The notes below the pieces were generated by a model. It saw nothing but the letters and a program-made list of their open reading frames with translations, was not told the origin of the DNA and ran no database searches. A stretch of 8,159 nt of DNA from Tardiphaga sp. (GTDB lineage Bacteria; Pseudomonadota; Alphaproteobacteria; Rhizobiales; Xanthobacteraceae): NCBI GenBank assembly GCA_014377915.1, contig JACMOT010000281.1, forward strand, positions 1 through 8,159, in the 5' to 3' direction. The position numbers and the translations under genes are program-made. This document shows, one piece after another, positions 7,499-8,159 of the stretch (its first letter is position 1; each line of letters begins with the position of its first letter).

Positions 7499-7515
7499 CT
7501 GGCACGGCCTGTGCT
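7499..7515 (+). promoter_or_regulatory. Candidate sigma-54 (RpoN) -24/-12 promoter for the ABC substrate-binding protein gene
   Basis: CTGGCACG at 7499-7506 matches the -24 half of the sigma-54 consensus (YTGGCACG-N4-TTGCW) exactly. Four bases later, GTGCT at 7511-7515 matches the -12 half with one mismatch. The invariant GG (7501-7502) and GC (7513-7514) are ten bases apart, as required. Transcription would start near 7525, giving an untranslated leader of about 30 bases containing the ribosome binding site. Such promoters need an activator such as NtrC; no clear activator site was found upstream. Confidence 0.55.
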
Positions 7516-7554
7516 AGCTTGGGATGGGCTTATGGATCACAGGGGGGAATTGAG

Positions 7555-8159
7555 ATGTTTCGCAGACTGGGTTTGACCGCGCTCGCGGGCGCGTTGCTGG
7601 CCGCTTCGGCCATCTCGGCCAGCGCTGAAACCGATCTCAAATTCGCCCTCGACTGGAAATTCGAAGGCCCGTCAGCGCCGTATTTCGTCGCCATCGACAA
7701 GGGTTACTACAAGGCCGAGGACCTCAACGTCACCGTCGACTCCGGTCCCGGCTCGGTCGCCGGCATCGCGCGCGTCGCGGCGGGTACCTATCCGATCGGC
7801 TTCTTCGACATCAATTCGCTGGCGCGTTTCCGCGACCAGAACCCGGACAAGGACATCAAGGGCGTGCTGATGGTCTATGACCGTCCGCCGTTCTCGATCG
7901 TCAGCCTCGCCAAGTCCGGCATCAACGCGCCGAAGGATCTCGAAGGCAAGATCCTCGGTGCTCCGGCGCCGGACGGCGCGTTCGCGCAATGGAAGGCCTT
8001 CGTCAAGGAGAACAAGATCGACGACAGCAAGGTCAAGATCGAGAATGTCGGCTTCCCGGTGCGCGAGCCGATGCTCGCCGACGGCAAGGTCGACGCCATC
8101 ACCGGCTTCTCGTTCTCGTCCTACTTCAACCTGATGTCCAAGGGCATCGCCGAGAAGGA
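7555..8159 (+). CDS. ABC transporter substrate-binding protein, NMT1/SsuA/THI5-like, C-terminus cut by window edge
   Basis: This is a periplasmic solute-binding protein that delivers a small ligand to an ABC importer. The first 201 codons are visible; the family is usually about 320-350 residues. It has a Sec signal peptide: M-F-R-R, a hydrophobic core (about 5-20) and a likely cut after A24 (ASA before ETDL). The mature part opens with a beta strand and LKFALDWKFEGPSAPYFVA, then DKGYYKAEDLNVTV and GPGSVAGIARVAAG at about 63-76, the usual NMT1-type first lobe. LEGKILGAPAPDGAF and VGFPVREPMLADGKVDAI cover the hinge and second lobe. Relatives bind nitrate, sulfonates, taurine or thiamine-pyrimidine precursors, and the ligand cannot be told here. 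The ATG has a strong AGGGGGG ribosome binding site seven bases upstream. Permease and ATPase genes would be expected beyond the right edge. A sigma-54-like promoter upstream suggests control by nitrogen status. Confidence 0.92.
   Translation, partial: MFRRLGLTALAGALLAASAISASAETDLKFALDWKFEGPSAPYFVAIDKGYYKAEDLNVTVDSGPGSVAGIARVAAGTYPIGFFDINSLARFRDQNPDKDIKGVLMVYDRPPFSIVSLAKSGINAPKDLEGKILGAPAPDGAFAQWKAFVKENKIDDSKVKIENVGFPVREPMLADGKVDAITGFSFSSYFNLMSKGIAEK

Larger units (their letters stand above)
7303..7554. promoter_or_regulatory. Divergent control region between the SDR and ABC substrate-binding protein genes
   Basis: This 252-base gap contains, on the plus strand, a candidate sigma-54 promoter (7499-7515) and a strong ribosome binding site AGGGGGG (7541-7547). 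Two tandem TTGCGCC copies lie at 7439-7445 and 7447-7453. A run of six T is at 7405-7410. No small gene or structured RNA was recognised. The leftward promoter for the SDR gene could not be placed with confidence. Confidence 0.6.

Overview
The window looks like chromosomal DNA of a GC-rich alphaproteobacterium. The closest fit is the Bradyrhizobium/Rhodopseudomonas group (Nitrobacteraceae), judged from the protein sequences, the sdhC-D-A-B gene order and the strong G/C preference at third codon positions. This placement comes from recognition, not from a search. No RNA genes, CRISPR arrays, insertion sequences or phage genes were seen. No stretch over about 250 bases lacks a gene.

Layout from left to right. 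(1) Minus strand, 1-1693: a cation diffusion facilitator metal-efflux protein, cut by the left edge, lies 58 bases downstream of a TSUP (TauE/SafE-type) membrane transporter. The two probably share a transcript. (2) 1694-1934: an AT-richer divergent control region. (3) Plus strand, 1935-5368: a complete, compact succinate dehydrogenase operon, sdhC-sdhD-sdhA-sdhB (complex II), with every expected cofactor ligand and active-site residue present. (4) 5385-6419: a luciferase-like flavin-dependent oxidoreductase starting only 16 bases after sdhB, probably read from the sdh transcript. (5) 6411-6438: a perfect 10-bp hairpin in the convergent junction. (6) Minus strand, 6451-7302: a classical short-chain dehydrogenase/reductase. 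(7) 7303-7554: a second divergent control region with a good candidate sigma-54 (-24/-12) promoter. (8) Plus strand, 7555 to the right edge: the N-terminal two thirds or so of a secreted ABC-transporter substrate-binding protein of the NMT1/SsuA type.

How the genes work together: SdhCDAB oxidises succinate to fumarate in the TCA cycle and passes electrons through FAD, three Fe-S clusters and haem b to ubiquinone. The other genes are accessory: metal and anion export, two oxidoreductases of unknown substrate, and a nutrient-uptake binding protein possibly under nitrogen-type (RpoN) control. I found no convincing undescribed multi-gene system. The points most worth checking are the sigma-54 promoter and the attachment of the flavin oxidoreductase to the sdh operon.
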